A DNA stretch of 64,000 nt from Lucinisca nassula (lineage: Eukaryota; Mollusca; Bivalvia; Lucinida; Lucinidae), in assembly GCA_963580285.1 (NCBI GenBank), contig OY757010.1, positions 74,194,858 through 74,258,857 of the forward strand, in the 5' to 3' direction. The position numbers and the translations under genes were made by a program. A model generated the notes under the pieces. The model saw only the letters and a program-made list of their open reading frames with translations. It did not search any database and was not told the DNA's origin. This document shows, one piece after another, positions 54,368 through 64,000 of the stretch. Position 1 is the first letter of the stretch; each line of letters opens with the position of its first letter.

Positions 54368-54665
54368 GGCCCCTGCCCATAGGGGCTTGAAGAAATATAT
54401 GGGCTGCACGATGCTTCCACGCAGAGCTGAATCCGGCCCGCACACTAGTACTGGTAAACCGCTTATAGGATCTAAGCCTGCCCAGGTAAAGCGGTGCAAG
54501 GCGGACTGTCCATCCTAATAAACCCTATTGGTTTCATTGGGCGACAGGGCTTGAGATGTCATTTCATCTCAATGTCGGGTAAAAGTTCCACAAAATTGGA
54601 AGCAATGTCTCCAAAATGACCTTTACAGTGTTGACAGGGACGTTAAACCTCAAATCAAACAAACA
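54368..54665 (+). mobile_element. G-type SINE, near full length
   Basis: CCCTGCCCATAGGGGCTTGA, ACTGGTAAACCGCTTATAGG, CAGGGCTTGAGATGTCATTT, GGGACGTTAAACCTCAAATC with a CAAACAAAC tail. Best model for the family. Confidence 0.75.
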
Positions 54666-54670
54666 AACTA

Positions 54671-55049
54671 AAATTGTTCTGCAGGACAACTGTTAATGAT
54701 TAAAAATAACAAAGAATTCTTCATATGTGTAACTTATTATATATATTTCTTTTCTTGTACATGTTGCAAATCTACAAAGCCTTTGCATTTAATCATGCTT
54801 TTATTTGTTTGTGAATCTTGGTTTAAAGTTTCAGCATAGAAAATTTATCAGCCCTTTGTCAGCATTGTCTGCAAGTTTCTAAAACTGCTTTTCATGCAAA
54901 TAAATGTGTATACATACGCTATAATGTATATTGTTCATAGCTTGAGAGGCATGAATGTTTAATACCATACCAAACATAGTAGCAACATTCTGATACATGT
55001 TTAACACTTAATTCAAAATATTGCAAACTGTATGGAACATGTTTAAGCC
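54671..55049. other. No recognisable feature
   Basis: AT-rich sequence with no gene or known repeat. Confidence 0.45.
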
Positions 55050-55259
55050 ATACTCTTATCCTGCTGTTCACAACATCTACCTCTGCAAACAGTATAGATC
55101 CTGATCAGATGGCTTCTGAAGAAGCCATCTGATCAGGATCTACACAGTTTGTCATGCAGTTTGTGAATTGAATGAATATAATATATCAAGGCTTAGCAAT
55201 CTGATTGTTTTATAGCTGGTAATGGTGTGGCTTAATATATTCAGCAGGATAAGGGTTAA
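55050..55259 (+). mobile_element. H-type MITE
   Basis: CTCTTATCCTGCTGTTCACA and TCAGCAGGATAAGGG-TTAA with the usual hairpin. The left TTAA is lost. A decayed cassette-2 hairpin lies at 55370-55440; nothing is recognised from 55441 to 56004. Confidence 0.68.
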
Positions 55260-56004
55260 AACCTTTTCACTCCTTAGTTTTTGAAGTGAACCCATCTATC
55301 TTTGAATTCAGACAAGTCCATTCAGGTTAATTTGGGGAAATGTAGTCAAAATCATATATACAGGATGGCAAACATCATAGATCCTGATGAGATGGCCCAT
55401 TGTGAGCCATCTTAACAGAATCTTTACTGTTTGCATAGGTGTCTGTACTTATCTACAGGGATGAAAAGGCTAAGTTTTTAGCAGAGAAACCGAAAAATAA
55501 AAGTTTATGAGGACTTCCGTAAAATGTCATTATTAGTCATTAAGAACTGGATTACAACAGTTTTCAATTTATGTACTTAAAACAAGCAGATCACTAATTT
55601 AAAAATATCTGTGATTTGGAAGAATTTTGTATGCCAGAAAACTAAACTTGCTAAGTTTATTTATTTCTTTGTGCTTCAAGAAGATTAGAATGTAACAGTT
55701 TCTTAACCCTACAAATTATTCAAAGTTTTTGGACCTTGAATTATTCTGTGTTTGTCTGGGATACTGTTCTGTACTTTACATGATGGTGTTTTTATCTTCC
55801 TAAGGATGTTACTAAATTCACTTTAAACTCGCATGGACTCGTAGTTGTGAGAGACTGTTAGCTTTCAGAATAGAGTGAATGATGTAGATGCTTTAGTCTT
55901 CTAAACAACTTGTTTGTCCTGTATCTACTTTAGGAAAATGGATACACTTCTTTAATATTAGGGCAAGGCCAGGAAATGCTTGTTTTTGCTTATATCCTTG
56001 CAGT

Positions 56005-56258
56005 GGGCCTACACTAACCCTTAAGATGCCGAGAAAAACTACATCTGAAAATGTTGTCTGCTAAATCTTTTGCAAACTTTTTAACAAAATACTTTTGCCT
56101 ACAGGCAAACAGTGTGGACCCAAATCAGACTGATCCTACTACCTACAGGAGCAGTCTGATTTGGGTCCACACTGTTTGCAAAAATGACTTTTATTAAAGT
56201 AACCAGCAGACGACAAAGCAGATGACATTTGGTGTGATTAGCATGTTACGGGTTAAAG
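56005..56258 (+). mobile_element. W-type MITE with hairpin cassette 2
   Basis: GAGAAAAACTACATCTGAAA, arms GCAAACAGTGTGGACCCAAA and their complement, tip ACTGATCCTACTACCTACAG, and right end ATGTTACGGGTTAA. Confidence 0.62.
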
Positions 56259-56281
56259 GGAAGAATTTTGACCCCAGGTTG

Positions 56282-56585
56282 TTGCGGGCTTGAAGAAATA
56301 GATAGGCTGCATGATGCGTCCATGCAGAGCTAAAACAGACTGCACACGAGTACTGGTAAACCGCTTAGCGGATCTAAGCCTGCCCAGGCAAAGCGGTGCG
56401 AGTCGGACCGTCCATGCTTATAAACCCTATTGGTTTCATTGGGCGACAGGGCTTGAGATGTCATTTCAACTCAGTGTCGGCAAAAGTGCCACAAAATTGG
56501 AAGCGATGTCCTAAAAATGACCTCATATACAGTGTTGACGGGGACATTATAAACCTCAAATCAAACAAAACAAACAAAACAAAGG
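56282..56585 (+). mobile_element. G-type SINE
   Basis: GGCTTGAAGAAATAGATAGG through GACGGGGACATTATAAACCT with a CAAACAAAACAAA tail. A fragment of the U-type hairpin (GGGAAGAATTTGCTCC) follows. Confidence 0.7.
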
Positions 56586-57199
56586 GAAGAATTTGCTCCC
56601 TCTGGAAGCAAATTCTTTCCTTAATGAGTAGAGGTATTTATTTTGATTTTGGCCCTATCAAGATTATTCAATTTATATCAAAGTTTGTGATTATTAATAA
56701 GCGATGTACCAAGACAATAAACATCTGACCTTCATGGGCAGTACTTGGGATTTCAGTGTGACCAAAGTGAGGCACCAACCCTACAGTAACTGTTGTGTGT
56801 GGTCTGTCATCAAAAGGGTTCAGTGATCTGGCAAAAATATTTGTTTCCACGAGAGTGATATCCCTTTGACAAAACAAACCAGAGACAAAAACTTCCAGTT
56901 GTAATTCCATTTACCTCAATAAACAATGCTTTGAACAGAGAACTTTGCCTGTGTTCATAATTGTGACCGACTGTTTTACTGAAAATGAGAGGGGCAAGTT
57001 ACGTGACTTTGCTTTCATATGAGAGGGAACTTCATAGTCCAATTGTTCTATACTCTATACCAGAAGAGCTTGAGACTAAATCAGAAAAGTCTGGAACTAC
57101 ATGCAGAAGTGGTGAGTGTAAAAGTGAAATGAAATGTTGTCTTCCATCTTGCCTATAGCATAATCTTTATTAAGGGCAGACATTGTCCTGAAGCTGAAT

Positions 57200-57440
57200 A
57201 TGGTAAATATTGGACATGCATTTTTCCAGCTGCATAAATTAATTAACCCACACCCATTGCTGACTCTCAACACAGTAAATATTGGACATGCCTTTTTCCA
57301 GCTGCATAAATTAATTAAGCCACACCCATTGCTGACTCTCAACCAATCAAGTTACTTGATATAATATATTTGTTAAATACAAACAGCATGTCCTGATCAG
57401 ATGGCTTCATCTGTAGGGTTTGTTGTGATAAGCGGGATAT
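57200..57440 (-). mobile_element. H-type MITE, damaged, with 72 bp duplication
   Basis: TAAATATTGGACATGC starts at 57204 and 57276; each copy contains GCATAAATTAATTAA and CACACCCATTGCTGACTCTC. Only GATCAGATGGCTTC remains of the hairpin. Confidence 0.6.
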
Positions 57441-57516
57441 TAGAGTTAGACAAGCAATGTACACCAAAGTAAAACCATTTTGGTAGTGCACGATGAACAA
57501 CAATTACCCCAATCTT

Positions 57517-57737
57517 TACGAGTACTGGTAAACCGCTTAGAGGATTTAAGCCTGCCCAGGCAAAGCGGTGTGAGTCCATGCTTATAAACCCTATTGGTTT
57601 CATTGGGCGGCAGGGATTGAGATGTCATTTCATCTCAGTGTTGGGTAAAAGTCCCACAAAATTGGAAGCAATGTCTCCAAGATGACCTATATACAGTGTT
57701 GACGGGGACGTTAAACCTCAAATCAAACAAACAAAAC
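57517..57737 (+). mobile_element. G-type SINE, 5'-truncated
   Basis: ACGAGTACTGGTAAACCGCT through GACGGGGACGTTAAACCTCA with a CAAACAAAAC tail. Confidence 0.7.
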
Positions 57738-57954
57738 CCCCAATCTTTGAAAACAGTATAGTTCCAGATCACGCAGTATTACTCCATATTAAAAAGTTCA
57801 TTGTTATGGGCGCTAGAAACTTGCCATGATGAGTAACAATTTGGAGGAAGAGTCCCTATGACATTTTCCAAAATCTAGATGCCCTGAGTCATGCAGAATG
57901 AGTGAAATTATGAAGGATTTTCCAGCTCTCCACATCAACACTTATTGTGGTGCA

Positions 57955-58330
57955 AGACAATTCACATGAAATGTCAAGCATGATTCCCTGTGAAAAATAA
58001 AAATGATATGATGTCTTGTGCTCCAGAATTTTGCATGGCACTTTATGGGTTAAAATACCTGTAAAATATAAGATGATCTAAGCCCAGCAGGTTATTAGAT
58101 TAGGACCATTTAAGGATTTTTAAACTGCCAATTGCCACATAAAAGGCAGATGTCATTTTCAATTTTTTTTTCAGAGAAAACATAGCTTGCATGATGATGA
58201 TTACATGTGAGTGTTCTTCTGGAGCAGACAATTCACATGAAATGTTTGACCTAATTTTCTCTGAAAAATAATTTTAAGAAATAATAATTGCCGTCTGCTC
58301 AAAATATTTACATGGCACTTTAAGGATAAG
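57955..58330. repeat. Diverged direct repeat
   Basis: GACAATTCACATGAAATGT and about 100 following bases (to ATGGCACTTTA) occur at about 57956 and 58228. Confidence 0.6.
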
Positions 58331-58344
58331 CCTGATGATAACCC

Positions 58345-59790
58345 CTTTTCATCCCACCTGCTTGTAGCAGGGTGCGACATAGGCATCTGCTTTTTCGTCT
58401 AATTGTCCGTCCGTCTGTTAACATTTACATCAAAGTTCGACATTTACGTCAAAGTTTGTATTTGAATCAACTACAAAGCTGATGAACCTTGCATGAAACT
58501 TCTCCTTGACCTTCTGACTTGATGGGCACCTTGATCTGGTGACCTTGACCTATATATTGTACTCTGCAGGTACCTTGACCTGGTGACTTTGACCATTATG
58601 TCGAGGTTCAACATTTACCCCAAATTTAGTAGTGTAATCAACTACAAGACTAAACAACCATCAACCTTGCATGAAATATCTCCCTGAGCTCCTGACTTGG
58701 CCTATTTTTTACGCTCCATTGACTTTAATTTGACACAAAATTATGTCAATGTTCCAGATCTACTCAAATAAAAGGCCTACAACCATCAAATCTTGCATAG
58801 TGCTTCTCCTAGATGTACTGACTCTGCAGGTTCCTTGACCTGGTGACCTTGACCTATATTTTATGCTCCAGTGATTTTGTCACAATTTATGTCGATATTC
58901 CAGATCTTTTCAAATAAAAGGCCTACAACCATCAAATCTTGCATAGGGCTTCTTCTAGATGTGTTGACTCTGCAGGTACCTTGACCTGGTGACCTTGATC
59001 TATATTTTACGCTCTCGTGACTTTGACACAATGTATGTCAATGTTCCAGTTCTCCTCAATTAAAAGGCCTATACAACCAACAAATCTTGCTTAGTGCTTC
59101 TCCTAGATGTACTGACTCTGCAGGTACCTTGACCTGGTGACTTTGACCTTTATTTTACGCTCCAGTGACTTTGATACAATTCATGTCAATGTTTTAGATC
59201 TCCTCAAATAAAAGGCATACAACCATCAAATTTTGCATAGTCCTTCTCCTAGATGTACTAACTGCAGGTACCTTGACCTGGTGACCTTGACCTATATTTT
59301 ATGCTACAGAGACTTTGACACAATTTATGTTGATGTTCCAGATCTTCTCAAATAAACGGCCTGCAACCATCAAATCTTGCATAGTGCTTCTCCTAGATGT
59401 ACTGATTCTGCAGGTACCTTGACCTATTTTTCGCACTCCAGTGACTTTTTACACATTTTATGTTGCCATTCAATATCTTCTTAACCGTAAGGCCTACCGG
59501 CACCAAACCTTGTACAGTACTTCTCCTACATCTACAGACTCTGCAGATCCCTTGACCTGGTGACCTTGACCTGTATTATACACTCCCGTGACATTGACAC
59601 ATTTTACATCATTATTTGATATGTCCTAAAATAAACGGCCTACAACCACAAAACCTTGCATATAGTGCTTTCCCTCAATGTACTCCGATGTGGTAGGTAC
59701 CTTGACCTGGTGACCATGACCTATATTTTTTGGTCCAGTGACTTTGACACATTTTACGTCAAATATCAACTGCTAAGAATGATATTAACT
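58345..59790 (+). repeat. Element T: tandem array of about 146 bp with HINE-like start
   Basis: TGTCCGTCCGTCTG near 58405 is followed by about eight units with TACCTTGACCTGGTGACCTT (58979, 59127, 59271), CCTACAACCATCAAATCTTG and TGCTTCTCCTAGATGTACTG. Spacing is 144-148 bp. Confidence 0.75.
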
Positions 59791-59838
59791 TATTTAATGA
59801 CTATGTTATGATTGTGGCTCCTGTGACTTTTGCCTCAG

Positions 59839-59884
59839 CAGCTGCCTTCTGCGGAATTCTTGTATACTGGAAACCCTGAAACAG
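59839..59884 (+). CDS. Weak candidate downstream exon
   Basis: The acceptor CTTTTGCCTCAG and the donor ACAG|GTAAAA enclose 46 bp open in one frame (QQLPSAEFLYTGNPET). The incoming phase would be 0, which does not fit the phase-1 end of the preceding exons unless another exon intervenes. It may be a chance pair of splice sites at the edge of repeat-rich sequence. Confidence 0.15.
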
Positions 59885-60593
59885 GTAAAAGGCCTAGATT
59901 AGATGCCACAGATCATGGCATCAGATCATTGCATTCATCTTTTGCAGAAAATTTAACCTTTTTATGCCCCCACCATTTTAAATTATGGGCACATAGAATC
60001 ACTGCTGTCTGTACATACATCTGTCCGTATGTCTTTATGTCTGTATGTCCCATACGAAATGGTTTCCATGCGATATCTTTAGAAAAAAATGGTGGATTGT
60101 TTTCAAATTTCATACACAGGTGTATAATCATAAAATGCAGGTCATGTTTGATTTCGGTAAAATTTGCCAATTATTATGAGTTGTAACCCTTTTTCAACTG
60201 ATTTTTTTTTTTTTACAAGAAAAAATGGTTTCCGTGTGATATCTTTTGATAATCTTGGTGAATTGTACACAGGTATATAGTCATAAAATACAAGTCATGT
60301 TTGTTTTCAGGTAAAATCTGCCAAATATTATGAGAGTTACATATGGCTCTTTTTCAACTTCATTCTTTACATGAAAAATTATTTCCATGTGATATCTTTT
60401 GAAAACATGGGTTGATTGGTTTCATATTTTATACAATGATCTACAATCAGAAAATACAGGTCAAGTTTGATTTATGATAAAATCCACCAGTTATTCTTGG
60501 ACTTATGGCCCTTTTTCAACTTCATTTTTATTACACATAAAAGTAGTTTGTGTTTGATATCTTTTGAAATTCACACTGAATTCATATTTTATT

Positions 60594-63500
60594 AGCTCAC
60601 CTGTCACGTAGTGACAAGGTGAGCTTTTGGGATCACTTTTGTCCGTCGTCCGTCATGCGTGCATCCGTCCATCCGTAAACAATTTCAAATAAGTATATCT
60701 CCAATACCCCATGGCCAATCTTGATCAAATTTCATGTGAAGCATCATCAGGTAGGGGGAAAGGCTGCATAACGTTTTTGGGCTGATCAGATTGGAATTCT
60801 GGTTGCCATGGCAACATATAGCTCCCATAGACTTATAATGGAAATTTTTTTAAAAATCTTCTTCTCTGAAACCACAGGGCCCAGAGCTTAGATATTTAGC
60901 ATGTAGCAAGGGCAAATGGTCAACTACATAATTCCTGCCAATCATGCCCCTGGGTGCCAAATGGGCCACGCCCTTGGGCCCCTTCGCTCCCATAGACTCA
61001 TAATGGAAAAAAAAGCTTAAAAAATCTTCTTCTCTGAAACCACAGGGCCCAGAGCTTAGCTATTTAGCATGTAGCAATGGCAAAAGTTAACCTACATAAT
61101 TCCTGCCAATCATGCCCCTGGGTTCAAAAAGGGCCACGCCCTGGGGCCCCTTCGCTCCCATAGACTCATAATGGAAAAAAAGCTTAAAAAATCTTCTTCT
61201 CTGAAACCACAGGGCCCAGAGCTTATATATTTAGCATGTAGCAATGGCAGGTGGTCACCTACATAATTCTTGCCAATCATGCCCCTGGGTTCCAAATGGG
61301 CCACACCCCGGGGCCCCTTCGCTCCCATAGACTCATAATGGAAAAAAAGCTTCAAAAATCTTCTTCTCTGAAACCACAGGGCCCAGAGCTTAGATATTTA
61401 GCATGTAGCAATGGCAGGTGGTCACCTACATAATTCCTGCCAATCATGCCCCTGGGTTCCAAATGGGCCACACCCCGGGGCCCCTTTGCTCCCATAGACT
61501 CATAATGGAAAAAAAGCTTCAAAAATCTTCTTCTCTGAAAGCACAGGGCCCAGAGCTTATATATTTAGCATGTAGTAACGGCAAGTGGTCACCTACATAA
61601 TTCCTGCCAATCATGCCCCTGGGTGCCAAATGGGCCAAGCCCTGGGGCCCATTAGCTCCTATAGACTCATACTGGAAAAAAGCTTAAAGAATCTTCTTCT
61701 CTGAAACCACAGGGCCCAGAGCTTAGATATTTAGCATGTAGGAAGGGCAAGTGGTCAACTACATAATTCCTGCCAATCATGCCCCTGGGTTCCAAATGGG
61801 CCACACCCCGGGGCCCCTTCGCTCCCATAGACTCATAATGGAAAAAAGCTTCAAAAATCTTCTTCTATGAAACCACAGGGCCCAGAGCTTAGATATTTAG
61901 CATGTAGCAATGGCAAGTGGTAACCTATATAATTCCTGCCAATCATGCCCCTGGGGTCCAAATTGGCCACACCCCAGGGCCCCTTAGCTCCTATATACTC
62001 ATAATGGAAAAAAAGGTTCAAAAATCTTCTTCTCTTAAACCACAGGGCCCAGAGCTTAGATATTTAGCATGTAGCAACGGCAAGTGGTCACCTACATAAT
62101 TCCTGCCAATCATGCTCCTGGGGTCCAAACAGGCCACGCCCTGGGGCCCCTTAGCTCCCATAGACTCATAACGGAAAAAAGCTTCAAAAATCTTCTTCTC
62201 TGAAAACACAGGGCCCAGAGCTTAGATATTTAGCATGTAGCAACGGCAAGTGGTCACCTACATAATTCCTGCCAATCATGCCCCTGGGTTCCAAATGGGC
62301 CACGCCCGGGACCCCTTCGCTCCCATAGACTCAAAATGGAAAAAAGCTTCAAAAATCTTCTTCACTGAAACCGCAGGGCCCAGAGCTAAGGTAATTAGCA
62401 TGTAGCAACGGCAAGTGGTCACCTACATAAATCCTGCCAATCATGCCCCTGGGGTCCAAATTGGCCACGCCCTGGGGCCCCTTAGCTCCTATTGACTCAT
62501 AATAGAAAAAAGCTTCAAAAATGTTCTTCTCTGAAACCACAGCGCCCAGAGCTCAGATATTTAGCATGTAGCAACAGCAATTGGTCACCTACATAATTCC
62601 TGCCAATCATGCCCCTGTGGTCCAAACGAGCCATGCCCCGGCCCATTAGCTCCTATAGACTCATAAGGGAAAAAAAGCTTCAAAAATCTTTTTCTCTGAA
62701 ACCACAGGGCCCAGAGCTTAGATAATTAGCATGTAGCAATGGCAAGTGGTCACCTACATAAATCCTGCCAATCATGCCCCTGGGGTCCAAATGGGCCACG
62801 CCTGGGGCCCCTTAGCTCCCCTAGACTCATAATGGAGAAAAGCCTCAAAAATCTTCTTCTCTGAAACCATAGTGCCCAGAGCTTAGATATTTAGCATGTA
62901 GCAATGGCAAGTGATCACCTACATATTTCCTGCTAATCATGCCCCTGGGGTCCAAATGGGCCACGCCCTGGTGCCCCTTACCTCCCATAGACTCATAATG
63001 GAAGAAACCTAAAAAAATCTTCTTCTCAGAAACTGTGAAGCACAGAACTTAAATATTTAGTCCAAATTGGCCAAATCCTGTGGCCCCTTAACTCCAACAA
63101 ACTTATCATCATAGTGTAGATTATATTTTCTTGTCCTTTGGGATCATTGATTCCATTGTGGAATTTTGAAAATATCTGAGGGTCACTGATGAGGCCTAAT
63201 TGGCCGAAACTAGCTAGTCTGGCCCAGAAAACATGCACACTCCATATTTTTCAGTTCTGTGGTGTATTCCTTGCTTCCAAAGGATAACCCTTTTATAGAA
63301 CATATTATAATGGAAAAAAGCTTCAAACATCTTTTTTTTTGAAACCATGAAATACAGACCTTAGATATTTAGCAACACAAAATGGTCGCCTACATAAATC
63401 CTGCCAACAATGCCCTTTGGGTCAAAATTTGCCAAGCCCCAGGGCTCATTAGCTTCTATAGACTTAGAGTTAATTGTATCGATTCCTGATCTTTGTTTTA

Positions 63501-63838
63501 CTTCTACTTTTTATACTGGAAAAAAAAATAAAAAGAAAAAATCTTCTTTTCCAAAACCATAAGGCACAGATTTTGTTTGATTTGAGGTTTTACATCCCTG
63601 TCAACACTGTATAGGTCATTTTGGAGATGTCTCTTCCAATTTTGTGGGACTTTTACCCGACATTGAGATGAAATTACATCTCAAGCCCTGTCGCCCAATG
63701 AAACCAATAGGGTTTATAAGCATGGATACCGCTTTGCCTGAGCTTAGATATTTAGTATGTAGCAATGTCAAGTGGTCTCCTACACTAATGATTTTCTGGT
63801 TCACAGGTTAGCGATATAGGGCCATTGGGCCCTCTTGT
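60594..63838 (+). mobile_element. Element F: HINE/Helentron-like element, diverged 167 bp core
   Basis: Same 5' hairpin (TTAGCTCACCTGTCACGTAG) and 3' hairpin (GGGCCATTGGGCCC) as elements A-E. The core has about 15 units of 167 bp (CAGGGCCCAGAGCTTA at 60875, 61043, 61210 and 61377). AATCTTCTTCTCTGAAACCA links this unit to the 166 bp unit; the rest has diverged. Confidence 0.68.
63574..63740 (-). mobile_element. G-type SINE, 5'-truncated, inside element F
   Basis: TTTGTTTGATTTGAGGTTTT through AATAGGGTTTATAAGCATGG and CCGCTTTGCCTG; the head is missing. It sits in the last core units of F. Confidence 0.65.
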
Positions 63839-64000
63839 ATAATCATGAAATCTAGGTCAAGTTTGATTTAACTCACAATATGGCGTTTTTATGACAGTTA
63901 TAGCCATTTTTCAACTTTTTCTTTTTGCAAAATACTTGTTTCCAGGTCACATGCTGACCCCTGGGTGGGGACATCCGTGCCATACTGACACATTTCTAGT

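Larger units (their letters stand above)
59960..64000 (+). mobile_element. Element S: HINE-like element split by element F
   Basis: The 5' end TTTTTATGCCCCCACCATTT with CTGTCTGTACATACATCTGTC, a core of about four units (TCATAAAATGCAGGTCATGT, GATATCTTTTGAAAA) to 60593, and the last unit after F (63839: ATAATCATGAAATCTAGGTC). The 3' end GGGTGGGGACATCCGTGCC with ACACATTTCTAGT lies at the window edge. Confidence 0.62.

Overview
This is nuclear DNA of an animal, most likely a bivalve mollusc. The AT-rich sequence is packed with mollusc-type mobile DNA: elements starting with a 'TTTAGCTCACCTGTCACG' hairpin followed by CGTCCGTCCG-rich tracts, several tRNA-derived SINE families and hundreds of bp of MITE-like palindromes. 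I cannot name the species. I see no bacterial-type operons, no rRNA, no CRISPR array and no viral genes.

Only one protein-coding gene is well supported, on the + strand: an AKNA-family gene. Exon 1 (36323-36392), exon 2 (36847-36891) and a 1.9 kb exon 3 (49560-51461) join in frame through phase-1 introns, giving about 672 residues ending in a coiled coil with the AKNA-like motif ELTIDQLRLGAK. The 12.7 kb second intron is filled with repeats. The reading frame leaves exon 3 through a splice donor, so the gene continues downstream. A 33 bp microexon (53767-53799) and a short exon near 59839-59884 are tentative.

Everything else is repeat. (1) Rolling-circle (Helentron/HINE-like) non-autonomous elements have a 5' hairpin, a GTCCGTCCG tract, a tandem core of about 140-167 bp units and a 3' hairpin. 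One terminus type gives elements A (681-4210), B (4900-7141), C (8330-11259, minus), D (30855-33673), E (38855-40994) and F (60594-63838). Other terminus types give M, N, O, Q, R, S and T. Several sit inside older repeats whose two halves can still be joined across the insertion, which shows insertion within T-runs without target duplication. (2) Cut-and-paste elements and MITEs: TTAA-flanked families H, U and W; TA-flanked elements (914-2211, L, V); a hAT-like element with an 8 bp target duplication (26135-28078); a 608 bp TIR element (39095-39702); and two related families K1 and K2. (3) SINEs of at least four types, several with target duplications of 10-23 bp. (4) Minisatellites, including a 67 bp array derived from a MITE arm and a 35 bp array with 140 bp higher-order structure in the gene's second intron.

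The most unusual pattern is a pair of long hairpin cassettes, with arms around GTTAGAACCGCCTC and around AACAGTGTAGACCCAGATCAGA. Each recurs inside several unrelated terminal-repeat frameworks. Their apical stems change sequence between copies but stay base-paired.

All boundaries were read by eye. Family names for transposons rest on termini and target duplications only, since no transposase, helicase or reverse transcriptase was found.
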